Shown in pieces: positions 46,264 to 57,495 of a stretch of DNA of 64,000 nt. This DNA is from Parasitella parasitica (lineage: Eukaryota > Mucoromycota > Mucoromycetes > Mucorales > Mucoraceae). The translations under genes and the position numbers were made by a program. The stretch spans positions 57,724 through 121,723 of the forward strand of contig MU619297.1 of the NCBI GenBank assembly GCA_025201805.1, in the 5' to 3' direction. Under the pieces are notes generated by a model, which did not search any database, was not told the origin of the DNA, and worked only from the letters and a program-made list of their open reading frames with translations. The first letter of the stretch is position 1; each line of letters begins with the position of its first letter.

Positions 46264-46510
46264 GGACAAATGTATTGTGTACAGATTGTGTGGCATTTAT
46301 TCCAATCAAAAATAAAGCTTTGTGAAATGGCGCTTCAATGTTTTATGTTATCTCAGCTGTTGATTTATACCAAGACATATCCAGGTTATATGTGGAATTC
46401 ATGCTTTGCTCTTCAATTGAAAATGGTAGCTCACTTGCAAAGAATGTATACCCGCATCAGACTCTAAATTCAATCTCAGCAGCATTTTACCATTTGAAGC
46501 GGTGGGAGCG
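46264..46510. repeat. Third, decayed fragment of the long dispersed repeat family
   Basis: The sequence around ATGCTTTGCTCTTCAATTGA and the preceding TATCTCAGCTGTTGATTT parallels the 3' end of copies A (32.03-32.2 kb) and B (50.72-50.87 kb), with many substitutions. Downstream, TTCAATCTCAGCAG...TTTGAAGC matches copy A further than copy B does, so the full repeat extended beyond the A/B divergence point. Confidence 0.7.
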
Positions 46511-48142
46511 GTTGATAGTGGCCCGGTACCACGCTGAGCATGGTTATGAGCGCACTACGATCACTCGACTTTTGGATGATTGAGGTTCTTCCTCACGAGA
46601 CCTCCCTCTTTTTGTCTCTGGTGCTGATTGTGGCTGTTGCTGAAGTTTGGCGTCGACATTGGCGGTCAATTTTTGATGTTGTGCCTCTGACATCGGACAT
46701 CCTGCTCCTCTCTTTTCAGCATGAGGAGGATCTTTCCTCCTCGTCCTATAACTAAACGTTCTTTCTACTACTGTTTTTATTATTATTATTATTATTCGCT
46801 CTGAACTCATATGACTCACTTAACTGTTAATACTATTCTTCTTCTTTTTTTCTTTTTTTCTAATCCCTATATATATTTCCATTCTTCCTTTAACTATTTA
46901 TTTTATTTTATTATCCTTGTTGAGCACTGCTTGATTCGGCCTTACAAAACCCGTTTCTACGTGCAACAAATAACAAAAAAAACAGATGCGGAAATTTTTT
47001 GCATAATTCCCATTGCTAGATTTCTCTAGAAAGTAATAAGTATATTGGATTTGTATACCAAGTGTTTTATGACAATAAAAGAATTTTGCATTTAATTATA
47101 TATTCTACAAAGCTATGCCAGCTCCCTTTCATAGGATCAATTTCAAACAATCAAAAAACACCTTTTTTGATAGTTTTTGAACAAAAGCGACTATATTTTG
47201 AGCACATAAAACCCTATAAACTCGATTCAAACAATTTATTATGTCAATATTTATCCATCAACATCTTGTTCGCAATCTTAGCTTTACTATTTCAGCCAAA
47301 AATCAAAAACTTGCTTGTCTCGACCTAAATCGATCAAAGATTTTCAGTCCTTACGCTTATAGGGTCAAAATGGGCCTTCCGAAAGGGTAAAAAATTCATT
47401 CTGTCTTTCGCTCACAAATCGATAATTTTTGACCAAATCAAATGATTAAGTAGCTATTTAGTATCTCTAAGTTTATGCTGCAAAAGATATAGTATACTTT
47501 ACATACCTTTATTGCTTTGAAAGTTACAAAAATAAATCAAGCTCTGCCAAAAACATATGACGAAATTTTTTTCTTTAGCTTCTAAAACTTCCACATCTAG
47601 TAGAAAATTATACTGCAAACATATTTTAATAATCGCTCAAGAAGTCAAAGGATTTCAATGGTTTGTTGAGAAATTGGCCCGCAAAAATTTGCGTAAACAA
47701 ATTAATTCAAGGTTGTTGAATTCGACCTTTACCAAGACATGGTTGATACCATTAGATGTATCAAAATGTGCTTTACTAGTTTACTTAAAAACTTGGATAT
47801 ATCACACATACAAAAAAAAAAAAAAAAAGAAACTTGGATATGACTTTCTTGCAAAATTAAGTACTTGGTATAGGCCCATATGCTATAAAATCTGCGAAAT
47901 TTGGTTTTGGCAATATCTCGACAACAAACATTGATATCCAGAATATGAAAACGTAATGAGGTACTGTTATCGTACTAGTATTACAATGTATAGCCTTTTT
48001 ATGGTTTCTGAAAACAAAAAAAAGGTCAAGTAAATGATAAAGATCATAGTAATTGTAATAATAAATGTAAGGGTTTCTGGTAACAAACTTTTTATTTCTG
48101 ATAAAACCTAAGAAGTCTCTGGGAAAAGAGAAATGTCTCCCT
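46511..48142. other. Intergenic DNA with unsupported frames
   Basis: A GC-richer minus-strand frame at 46544-46819 (Glu/Lys/Gln-rich, KDPPHAEKRGAGCPMSEAQ) might be a relic exon of a mobile gene. Frames at 47062-47328 and 47557-47934 are Lys/Ile/Tyr-rich and unsupported. A TTA triplet run lies at about 46774-46796. Confidence 0.35.
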
Positions 48143-50863
48143 AAGAAGATTTCAAGTGGGGATTTTCATATTTACATTGCTTTATTTTGTTCATAGTAAA
48201 ATTAAAAAGAGAATATGTTGTAAAATAAGCTATCTTTAAGTTCAAGGTAGTCTTTTAAAAAAGATTACGTTGTCTATTGACAAACATCTGTAATTCTGGG
48301 TATACGTGTATCTGTTGAATTCGGATCAAAAACCTTTAATTGTATTCAGGAGCAGAGAACAAGGTTGAAGATAAATACATTTATGTCCTTGGTATTTCAT
48401 GAATTTTTATACAGATAATTTTTTATGAATGGGTGTGTCATCCTGGTGGCAGATTGTTCCCTTTTCTCTGGCACTTTCATGTACCTTAAATTGATCTGGC
48501 GTCTTCTAGTGTAGAAGGTCTTGTCAGACGAGTACCAAGCTGGGCTCTCTATATCAAGTTGCGCAGTAGAACAGCTATTCAAATCTGTGCCGTCTTTTTT
48601 ATAATATTGGAATGGTTCAAAAGTGCGTTTCTTTGTAAAGTTAGCTACGTAGATTTTAGGCGCCTGACTTTTTTATATTTTTTTTTTGTTCTACACGAAC
48701 TTCAGTACGTTATTGTCAGAAAAAAAAGACAAAAACTACAAGAAAACAATGTTTAGCAACCTCGAACACAAAAACGAGTAATGCAAAGTAATGCAATAGG
48801 CTATAAGGCGCCTTTTGATTACATATTTGCATAGCTTAGACCAAGTTTTTGTACTGTTTAAGTTGACATCAGATGGAGGTAACGCCTTTTTTGAAAAAGT
48901 ATTTTTCAAAATCGGAGCGTGAGATCTTCAGGCCAGGTGGAAACATGCAAGTACTACCATTAGAAAGCCAAGAAGTGCAATATTTAAATAAACTAAATTG
49001 CTATTGTTTTTCTCTTGAATTGGGTAAGCTATGACTTCCTAAAGCTAATGCTTTTGTCAAAAAAACACCATTTTTCTTTCATAGCGGAGATTAAACGTGT
49101 CCAAAATCAGAAAGTAAAAATTCTTTCAGAAACTTCATTTGTACATTTGGAAAACAAAATTACTTCTTTAAGGCAAGATATCATCTTCTGATACTATGCA
49201 TACCCCGGCTGTCAGTCTATGATAATAGCTGTATTTTTGGACGTTCTACACGATGGCATTATTTCATAATTCTCGTATGCTTATGGAAGGAATTATGTTG
49301 ATAAAACCTCAAAACAGATCAAGAGGGAAAAGTCAATATTTTGCTTAATCAGAGCGCATTTCCAGTCTTTCAGATCAAGGAATCGTCTTTTGCGATTATT
49401 TTCCTCTAATATATGCTATAGTAAAAAGTTGCATTTTTGAGGTCAAAATTGAGGATAATGCATAATCAATGATTTTGGATGTGTGGATACAAGGAAAAAA
49501 TCGAAAAAATCCGTGATTTTGCACCGAAAAAAAAATCATACCCAAATTGCACCAAAATCATATATAATATAGTTTTTTACCAGTGGATACTATTTTTCGT
49601 GTTTTCAGGGCACTTTTGATAATAAAAATTAACCAAAAAATGGCTCACGAAGTTTAAGTTCTTGCTTTTAAGCTGTAAAAATATCTTTTTGGAGGTGATA
49701 TCACGTCAATATCAATTCTACAGTTCTATAAAGTAAGTATTTTTGATGCCACAAGTATACCATTCTTCACGGTAATATGATAAAACAAATGTGAATCAGA
49801 AGAGGATAATTCACGAATACAATATTTTGCTGTAATGACCCCTTGTTATTAGTGATAAAGAAGCTCTATTATCATTGCTACTGATAGTAATGCCTAAGGT
49901 CAGCTCAAGAGTCCCTTTTTCGTGATTATAATACTGAACGTGTAAAATAGAAAATAGAATAGAGAGTTGAGGTTGAGGGTAATTCTACTAACAAAAGTTA
50001 AACTTCATAATAATCTTCTGGTAGATTCCAGGTTCCAAGCACTGTACTGTAAAGTATCAAATCCTGAATGGCTATACCAAACACATTTTTTGTACACCAA
50101 CCCGTCCGTTATAACGAGTCCCGACTGCATCTTCTTTCTTTGATACTGGATATGCTGACTTAAGTCAATAGATGTATCGATAACATAAGATGCTAATGCG
50201 AAGTCATAAAAATAGAGATTGCCATTTGCTTGAATATGCTATGATTTTTGAAAAGATATAAAATTAAAAGAGAAAAAAAAAAAAAAAATGAAATGGTTGG
50301 TTTCTTCTCCATACTTCAAATTTTCTTAGGGAAACATTTCTCTTCTCTCAGAAACTTCTCAAGAAATAAAAGGTTTATTATCATGACATTTATCATTTAC
50401 TTGAACTTTTTTTTTCACAAACCATAAAAAGACTGTACCTTTGGCTTGCACCCCCAAATCCGCACCAAAAATAATTCTGAAGGATGTCCCAAAGTTGAAA
50501 ATTGAAAATTAATTAGAAGATTTAGGGTCAAAACAGAGCAAAATCTGAAAAAATGGTCAGAGGTGCATGAGTTTTAAATATGTTGTAGAATGGTACAACA
50601 AAAGAAGGTTTAACCTGAAGGTTGTGTCTCCATCGCTTGATAGTTTGTAAAGATGTCAGTGATTGCAAATTATACCTTTGACCCGGGAAAAGGGTAATAT
50701 TTTTGATTTGGTAGTATTTATTTCGTTTAAAAATGTAGACATGTAAAAATGGTATTTGAGGCCATATTATACAGTATCTCAGCTATCAATTTGTACTGAG
50801 ATATACACAAATTACCTATTAGAATCATGCTTTGCTCCTCAATTGAAAACAGGTGGTGCACTG
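48143..50863. repeat. Long dispersed repeat, copy B (about 2.72 kb)
   Basis: Same-orientation copy of 29411-32170. Its minus-strand remnant near 48.40-48.58 kb is better preserved than in copy A: LDIESPAWYSSDKTFYTRRR followed by QINLRYMKVPEKREQSAT. This shows that the unit once encoded a protein on the minus strand. Copy B continues past the divergence point into sequence unlike copy A, with an open frame (50756-51154) of uncertain meaning. Confidence 0.9.
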
Positions 50864-51308
50864 ATAAAAGCCTGTATTTACGCAGTGGTACGTTACTCAT
50901 TTAATCTTTCTGGTAACATGAATGTTTCTAATACCAAGTGGGTTCTCTTAAACTACAAACATGGCACACCTTTTCCAGTACTAGACTTTGTTAAAAACTC
51001 TCAATGTGAAGACTGGTTATCGTGCCTTTCGTCCTGTCGTGTTGCGTTGAATGATATTGCGCAGCTGAAGCTCAAGAAAACAGACACTCATAGAGACTGT
51101 ACACTTTGGGCTAGAAATGTGCGACATGGCCCGGAAAAAGTGAGGATACCCTAGCATATTTATGGCGTTGCCCATATTAACAGAGACTCAATATCTAGAC
51201 CCTGAACACCATACTTGTCAAACAGTATTTTTATTTAAATAATATGTAAATAACATGAATATCACAAAGGATTTCGAACAGTACAAATATTTTTAAATTT
51301 AATAAAAT
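50864..51308 (+). other. Unassigned DNA with an open frame
   Basis: The frame ending at 51154 reads on from the repeat into KWVLLNYKHGTPFPVLDF...CLSSCRVALND. It is moderately protein-like but has no start outside the repeat and no recognised domain. It is probably a relic coding segment of the repeat unit. Confidence 0.3.
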
Positions 51309-51456
51309 AAAAGCGAACTTTCAAATGTAAAAACGAACTTTGGGTGATGCCAAAGCGAATTTGGATGATTTACAAAAACGAACTTTGACCAAACAAAAAA
51401 CGAACTTTGGGATGCGACAAAAGTGAGTGTTTAAAATTGAAAAACGAACTTTGGGG
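51309..51456 (+). repeat. Short-core array (AAAAACGAACTTTG)
   Basis: Six copies of AAAAACGAACTTTG or close variants (for example AAAGCGAATTTGG) are separated by 8-25 variable bases. The layout of a fixed core with changing spacers is the same as in the arrays at 12.7 and 52.5 kb, but with a different core sequence and without the shared tail. Confidence 0.75.
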
Positions 51457-52232
51457 GTGGAGCCGCTGTATTCTGATCCCTTTGCTACTCATTGCTATGT
51501 GAATGTACTTGTGAGCTGCTTTCGGTCATCATACGTTTGAATTAGTTTGCAATTAGTCCGGCTACGGCGCTATTAACACGCTTTTGTGAAGAGGCATTCA
51601 CGCAACAATGGTAGGTATTTTTCTTGGTTCAGATACAATGCATAAGCAGATAACACAAAGTATGATGAGCTTTGTGCGAAAATGGATAGCCCTATGCCTT
51701 CTTTGAGTACTAAGTTGGTCTGCTTGACGCTTTGTAAGGAAGCTTTCTATTCTGCAATACCAGAGATGTCATAATATATTTGTATCCATACTGCTTATTT
51801 ATGCTGGCACTAACCTCTTTCTCTCTCTTTTTCTTTCTTTCTTATAAAGACTTCTTTGATTCCGTTGCTACTTACTGTTGCTTGCAAACTCATTGTACGG
51901 TACATGAAATTCTTGCGAAAACAATAACTTAAACCGATCAGTAAACTGAGATGAACGGGTGCTAAATTAACACTTACTCGCACTGCAAATGACTCGAAAC
52001 GGGAGCAGCTGAGGTATCAAACCAGATAAAGTCCTTTACCTTTGTAAACCTTTATCAAACATGTTTACAGAGTCTTGGTAAATGTCTTTACTGAAAATAA
52101 AATCTATTACAGGAGTTTCAATTAAAGTAAAGTTCTGATATCTATAGAATTTGTTATGTGAGATTGCGATTTGCTTTACTCAGGCCCTCTTTGATTTAGT
52201 CAATTCGCAGATTTTCGCGATCATAAAAAAAT
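51457..52232. other. Intergenic DNA
   Basis: Pyrimidine-rich stretches (CTCTCTCTTTTTCTTTC near 51.82 kb) but no supported gene. Confidence 0.4.
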
Positions 52233-52346
52233 CTAAGTGACACTTTTGAGATAGGCCACTTCATCCTTATCCTCAGCCTCTCCAAGCTCTAGTATCATAT
52301 CAAATGCTCGCACTGGTCTATCAGGCTCTTCAAATACCTCAGCATC
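52233..52346 (-). pseudogene. Isolated 3' exon-like coding fragment
   Basis: A 37-codon minus-strand frame, bounded upstream by an in-frame TAA, reads DAEVFEEPDRPVRAFDMILE, then LGEAEDKDEVAYLKSVT and a stop. Its acidic, strongly non-random composition and higher GC than the flanks suggest the C-terminal end of a decayed gene. No partner exons or family were recognised. Confidence 0.35.
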
Positions 52347-52470
52347 TTAAACTGTTGTGCACACGCTTTGACTGTGGATATGTATCCTAGCAAAGACTTA
52401 TAGATAAACCTGGAAGATGATCGTGCTTATAATGTAGTTTTCAATGAAACTGTAATCATTTGAATAATTA

Positions 52471-52560
52471 CCAAAAAAGTTGAACTATCACAAAAAAAAT
52501 TTGAATGAGCAAAAAAGTTTGATTTCTATTTTTGAATTTCAAACGCAATTCATTGTATAT
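52471..52560 (+). repeat. Short-core array (CAAAAAAGTTTGA-type) with shared tail
   Basis: Three copies of a CAAAAAAGTTTGA-like core with variable spacers are followed at about 52537-52560 by ATTTCAAACGCAATTCATTG and TATATAA. The tail matches the one after the array at 12.8 kb (TTTCAAACGCAA, then CA-x-TGTA). The TATATAA makes a promoter role conceivable. Confidence 0.55.
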
Positions 52561-52806
52561 AAGAAGTGTTGAACGGTATAAATTAATAAAAAAAAGAGAT
52601 AGAAACATAAAACATATGAATATTATTTAAAGAAAAAGAAATATATATATAAAATATACTAGAGAACTTTTGTTTAAAAAGATACCCTGTAAAGGTATGT
52701 GTTGAACATATACAAAAGGCAGTTTCGTTGAAGAAAAGCCCAAGAACAAAGATGAAAAAAAGGAAAATATACAGAAAAAAAGATGCCAGTGAAAAAAAAA
52801 ACTCTT

Positions 52807-53985
52807 TTACTCCTGTTGAGGGACAAGGATAGAACGCAAAATAGCGCAACGACGTTCAAGCATGCCCAAGAAACCATGCATTTGTTGAGTATTCATACGG
52901 CCCAGTAGAGACTTGAAGCGTGTATCGTCAATCTCTGCCCATTCCTTTGATTGCGCAGCAACAGAAGGAGGAGTAGGTGGCATGGCAGGAGTAGCAGGAA
53001 ATAACACCGGTGTCTCATGAGCAACATGAGGGGCCTTGTTGGGACGCTGCTCATCCGAGGAATCTTGACTGACAGAGCAATGAGAACGCTTGTTATTAGT
53101 TGGAGATCCAACGAGGATACAATCTTGAGCAAAGTTACAACCATTACAAAGAACTTCACTGTTTTCGCTCTTTTTCCAGAGAGCTACATTAGTTTGGTGA
53201 CAGTTATTGCATTGCTGTTGTTGCTGTTGGTTGGAAGAAGGATGACTAAGAATAGGACGAAGCAAACTGGAAGCCATTTCAGCAGTGGGAAGAGAGACAT
53301 GGGAGGTGGGTGAATCAACGGGAGATGTCACAACGGAAGTAGTGGCCGTGATAGGAGAAGACTGCTTGGAAGTTTGCTGCTTTTGACGCACATGAAGAGG
53401 ACGATGAGTACCATATTGCTTGTAGTACAAACCACAAGCATTGCACAGAGAATGAGCTCTGTCAGGAGTACGACGCCAAAGAGGGGTTTTAGTGACATGA
53501 CAGTTATGGCATTCTAATTGACGAGGAGGTCTATAAGTTTTAGGCTTGCTAGCAGCAGTGGGAGTAGCAGCAGGAGCAACAACGCCGGTTGGGGTGGCAG
53601 CGGCAGTGTTGCTAACGGGAGTGGTGGCAGCTACAGCAACATCATTGGTACTTGAATTGTTGGTGGTAGTCGTGTTGTTATCATCCTCAAATTTAACAAA
53701 TTGATCAAAGCTTTCCAGGTTGCTTGAATCGTTTTGTTGGTACATGGCAGCAAGTGATTGAAGAACAGACATTGGGAGGTTTTGCAACACATTTGGATCA
53801 ATTGAAAGGTTGTTGTTGAATTCAGGGCTGTCGAGGGAATCATTGGATGATGCTGGAGAAGGGAAATTTGTCTCAATGACAGGTGAAATTTGCTGTTGAC
53901 TATGATCTTGCAAAAAGTTGGATAAAAGATGGTCTTTTCCAAAGATGTCCGAAGATAGAAGCAAAAAGTCGTTTGACTCAGTCAT
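52807..53985 (-). CDS. GATA-type transcription factor with two zinc fingers
   Basis: A single-exon gene of 392 aa starts at ATG 53985. Finger 1 (C159-x2-C162-x18-C181-x2-C184) contains TPLWRRTPDRAHSLCNACGL, a canonical fungal GATA finger, followed by the basic RPLHVRQKQQ. Finger 2 (C259-x2-C262-x17-C280-x2-C283, CNNCHQTNVALWKKSE) is GATA-like but has no basic tail, so it may serve protein contacts more than DNA binding. The N-terminal 150 residues are acidic and Ser/Asn/Thr-rich, plausible as an activation domain. A C-terminal helix (LGRMNTQQMHGFLGMLERRC) could dimerise. It acts in the nucleus on (A/T)GATA(A/G) sites. About 450 bp of pyrimidine-rich and purine-rich leader lie upstream. Confidence 0.92.
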   Translation of the reverse strand: MTESNDFLLLSSDIFGKDHLLSNFLQDHSQQQISPVIETNFPSPASSNDSLDSPEFNNNLSIDPNVLQNLPMSVLQSLAAMYQQNDSSNLESFDQFVKFEDDNNTTTTNNSSTNDVAVAATTPVSNTAAATPTGVVAPAATPTAASKPKTYRPPRQLECHNCHVTKTPLWRRTPDRAHSLCNACGLYYKQYGTHRPLHVRQKQQTSKQSSPITATTSVVTSPVDSPTSHVSLPTAEMASSLLRPILSHPSSNQQQQQQCNNCHQTNVALWKKSENSEVLCNGCNFAQDCILVGSPTNNKRSHCSVSQDSSDEQRPNKAPHVAHETPVLFPATPAMPPTPPSVAAQSKEWAEIDDTRFKSLLGRMNTQQMHGFLGMLERRCAILRSILVPQQE

Positions 53986-56667
53986 TTTTTGAGGTAGAAT
54001 GATAAAATGTCAGGATTTAAAAAGAAAAAAATATAAAATAAAAACGCTACCGGGTTGATGAGTAAACGTTTATATAAAAACAAAAAGAGGTTTTTAGTTT
54101 TAGAGGGTGTTTGGAGAAGGGGGGAGGGCTTTTTCTTGTTATTCAGTTAAACGCGTCTGCCAATCTTCTATTTGAAAATCAAATGTGTTTGTATAAGAAA
54201 AAAAAAAGAGAAAATCAAAGATAGAGTTTCGAAGTTTTTATAGTTTGCAGAACCCGGGTCTCTTTTTTTTCGGCTGAGGGGGATTGGAAGATGTGTAACA
54301 CCTGACATTAAGATGCCGCGCCCATGACTCTTATCCCCTCATATTATGGAATCCTGTACATCTATCATATAAATAAATGTTTTTATAGTATCATGTGGAT
54401 TGTTACCCAACGGATAAGCTTTTATATTCCTGCTCTAATGTCACTCTATGTTTCCAAACAGTGTTAAATATGATAACATACAACGACGATTTAAACTTTT
54501 CGCATCCCTCATGAGTCACATTTATAAAGAGGAGATGATTCGTAACCCAATTACAGCGTTTTCAAAAGTGGAAAGCTGCTGTCGAAAGACTCTCAAGGCC
54601 ATTTCACATCCATCTTATCGAGCCAATCGTAATCTTTCTGATAATCAAAGGTAGGGGAAACATCCTAACTCGTACATATCAAGTTGTACGAATCATTTAG
54701 AAGAGAAAAAGTTTGATGGTCCTATCCTCACTCGAGTTGAAACAGGAAGCAAAAAAAAATGTGTATACCTCTGTTCGATCCAAATTCAAACGAAACCAAC
54801 GTGCTAACTATACATTAATATAAATAGACAGATGGGTCATCAGTCGAGTTGGTATGGTGATAGCCCAATGTTTCGAATATTATAATCTCGGGGATGAAGT
54901 CGATTCTGTATTCGTTGTCATGGTTACAGTTACATGCACGGGCACAAAACCCTTCTTTTGTCGTTGGCTCTTTATATACAAATATGCTTGCAAATCATAA
55001 ACATAGACAGAAAACAAGTGGGCCATGTCTATATCTTAAGTAACATTTAGGTGCAATATTGCGAAAACTTGATTGCACAGTGAGCTACTGAATATAATCA
55101 AATGTAAATTGCTATATTTCATTATATCGGCACATCTTCTTCACCTATAACTTTCCCCATAGTAAAAAATAGTAATGGTATCCGTTACATTTTGAATGAC
55201 TGGCGCACATATCCTTCAACATCAACACAAAAATTTACTATAAAACATCCTTGGTACATATAAATGATGTACAAAAATAAGCAAATCATTGATGGTTACG
55301 TTTTAAAGTTTGAATCTATAAAGAAAAATAAGGCTTTTACCTAGCTGGAATCAATTGGTAAGATTGTACATACCTTGAACGACCGATTCCCGCATCAGCT
55401 AGTTGAATTGTAAGATGTACACTACATTATCTCGGACGTCGCGAAATGTATGCATTCACATAGGATTTGCTTCTTGAAATATCACAAGCTAGATCGTCAG
55501 GCACAAGCTGACATAAATAAACCTCATGTGGCGTACTATTAGTGCTCTTAAACTATAAAATATAACTGTGGGGGTATAAATAGCGTTCACATCATTGAAT
55601 AAGCGACCGAAAAGATAGAATATGGTGTATATTTTTTGTATAAATGATATCAAAGAAAGAAAAATGAAAAGAAACAAAATGGTTTTTATACACATAACCT
55701 TTGTCCCAAACCTTCTTTTTGAAATAACATGATTTTGATGATCTTTTTAGATGGGCACATCTTAGATGAGATTTACTTGCAAAGCATTGAAGTTTTTGCT
55801 CGTTTATTGGCTAACTTTGTCTGCCACTGATTCAAGGTTGATTTTTCCCATCACTTTTTTAGTGTTTTGTTTACATTTAAGGCCTTTGTGCAAAATCGCC
55901 CTGTTATTCATGTTTAGTGTACGTAGAAAAAGTATGTTTTGTACTAGGCACTTTGAATACTTGGCGATTTATAGTTTTACTTGGTTGGGGCGAATCAAGT
56001 CATGTTTTCAATCAACTATTTTGTATAAAATTTGCTGATAATAAAAAAAAATCATTCAAATGGCTCACCTTTGAAATAACTTGTATATCTAACGTCGAAA
56101 AATATGTAAGAAATTTAGTGTTCATTTCAAATCCAGGCCGAGACTCATCTTTTCTCGACTTGATTCTATGAAAGCAAGATTGAGTTTGATATAGTTACAT
56201 TTGTGGCAAAATGTTCTACGGCTATAGTGTATAGCCCCGTACTACAAATTCACAATTGTCTTGACGGTATATAATAATTAGGTGAAGAACCTATAACGGA
56301 TTTTAACATGCCTACTTTTTTTTTTCACAAGCAACAAACTGAAACTATTTCTAATCAGGCTTGTTTATATGTCGGTATCACAATGATTTGCGATATACAT
56401 AGTAGGTATGCACCAACAAACAATCTTCGCAATTTCACTCCAGACTGTCATTATGTGTAACGAAAGCAAAAGGAGTTTGTTCTCAACCAAGAGCTTATAT
56501 GTTATATACCTATCCATCCATGTTACCGTGAAATAAAGTATATTTATTCATATTGTAGTTACTATATTTATTTATATATATATACGCATAATGTTCTCTA
56601 TTATATGAACTTCCGAACTTAAATTAAAGTGGCATATTTTCGACATAAAATGTAAAAGATGTATAGT
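53986..56667. other. Intergenic DNA, promoter side of the GATA gene
   Basis: About 2.7 kb with only short AT-driven frames (for example 54448-54654, 55766-56038). A GGGGGAGGG block near 54.12 kb and TATATA runs near 56.57 kb stand out. No gene is supported. Confidence 0.45.
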
Positions 56668-57495
56668 TTAATCATAAGAAAGATCGCAATATTTGAGCGA
56701 TGGACAGTTTTTATGCAACCAGTTTCGATGCTCGTCACCAACTAAGCGTACTTGACCTTTGCAGACTAACTTTGTTAAATTTGCACACTTGCTCAGTGCT
56801 TTTAAGGAATTGACCGTAATTGTATTAGATTGCCTTATATGACTGGGAAGTGTAACAACCAAGGTTTCGATTGAGGGACAGTGTTCGGTAATTGCCAGCA
56901 TTGCAGTGTCAGACAGATAGCTGCCGCCTTCAGAAATGAATGACCGAAGGTTTGGAGTGAAAGATACTATATAAGCAACCTGTATATCTGTCAAGAAACA
57001 ATCTATAATAGAGATTCGGTTTAATTTGAGATGCTTGTTCTGATTGATCCCCAATTGTGACGCAAACCCGGCTATAATCTCTACAGAACATTTGTTGATT
57101 TCGATTTCTTCGATTTTTTCGCATGATATCAAATGCATTATACTCCTAGATGCAGTTGCTGTGGCGTGCACGTTATGTAATTTCAAGGACCTTATAGATA
57201 TGTGTCTGGGAATCAAGATTGAATCAGGTACAAATTGAATACTATCAAATGCCAAATTTAATCCAATTACCCATTCATGATAGGGGTATATATTGTCGTC
57301 TTTATTCAGTGTATTAGCCCATGCTACCAATGCTGTAATGGAAGTGCATGTTCTTGTATGCCATAGTTGCTTACAACAGATGCTTGTGAACTTCCTAAAT
57401 GCTAATCCTAATTGAAGCTGCGATTTCTCGTCGAGATATCTAACGATATGGATCAAAACATCCAGAGGTAATCCAGCAAAGGCACTTGCAGACAT
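56668..57495 (-). CDS. F-box protein with leucine-rich-repeat-like C-terminus
   Basis: 275 aa from the ATG at 57495. The open frame runs on upstream, but that part is a CT-rich low-complexity leader without an ATG in a better context, so it is taken as 5'UTR. Residues about 5-45 form an F-box (AGLPLDVLIHIVRYLDEKSQ, then LGLAFRKFTSICCKQLW). The rest has LRR-like steps (RHISIRSLKLHNV, EIEINKCSVEII, LKLNRISIIDCFLTD, NLTKLVCKGQVRL, SLKYCDLSYD). F-box proteins recruit substrates to SCF ubiquitin ligases through Skp1; the target is unknown. No introns. Confidence 0.82.
   Translation of the reverse strand: MSASAFAGLPLDVLIHIVRYLDEKSQLQLGLAFRKFTSICCKQLWHTRTCTSITALVAWANTLNKDDNIYPYHEWVIGLNLAFDSIQFVPDSILIPRHISIRSLKLHNVHATATASRSIMHLISCEKIEEIEINKCSVEIIAGFASQLGINQNKHLKLNRISIIDCFLTDIQVAYIVSFTPNLRSFISEGGSYLSDTAMLAITEHCPSIETLVVTLPSHIRQSNTITVNSLKALSKCANLTKLVCKGQVRLVGDEHRNWLHKNCPSLKYCDLSYD

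Noticed and set aside
46544-46819. 91-codon GC-richer minus-strand frame
   Set aside because: Charged low-complexity text that might be a relic exon, but no domain, partner exon or convincing start; kept only as a remark under the intergenic entry.
50756-51154. 132-codon frame at the end of repeat copy B
   Set aside because: Its first 30 codons are repeat sequence that is non-coding in copy A; no domain found, so not called a gene.
51309-51456. CRISPR-like array
   Set aside because: Cores are only 13-14 bp, spacing is irregular at 8-25 bp, and the DNA is eukaryotic nuclear sequence; not a CRISPR.
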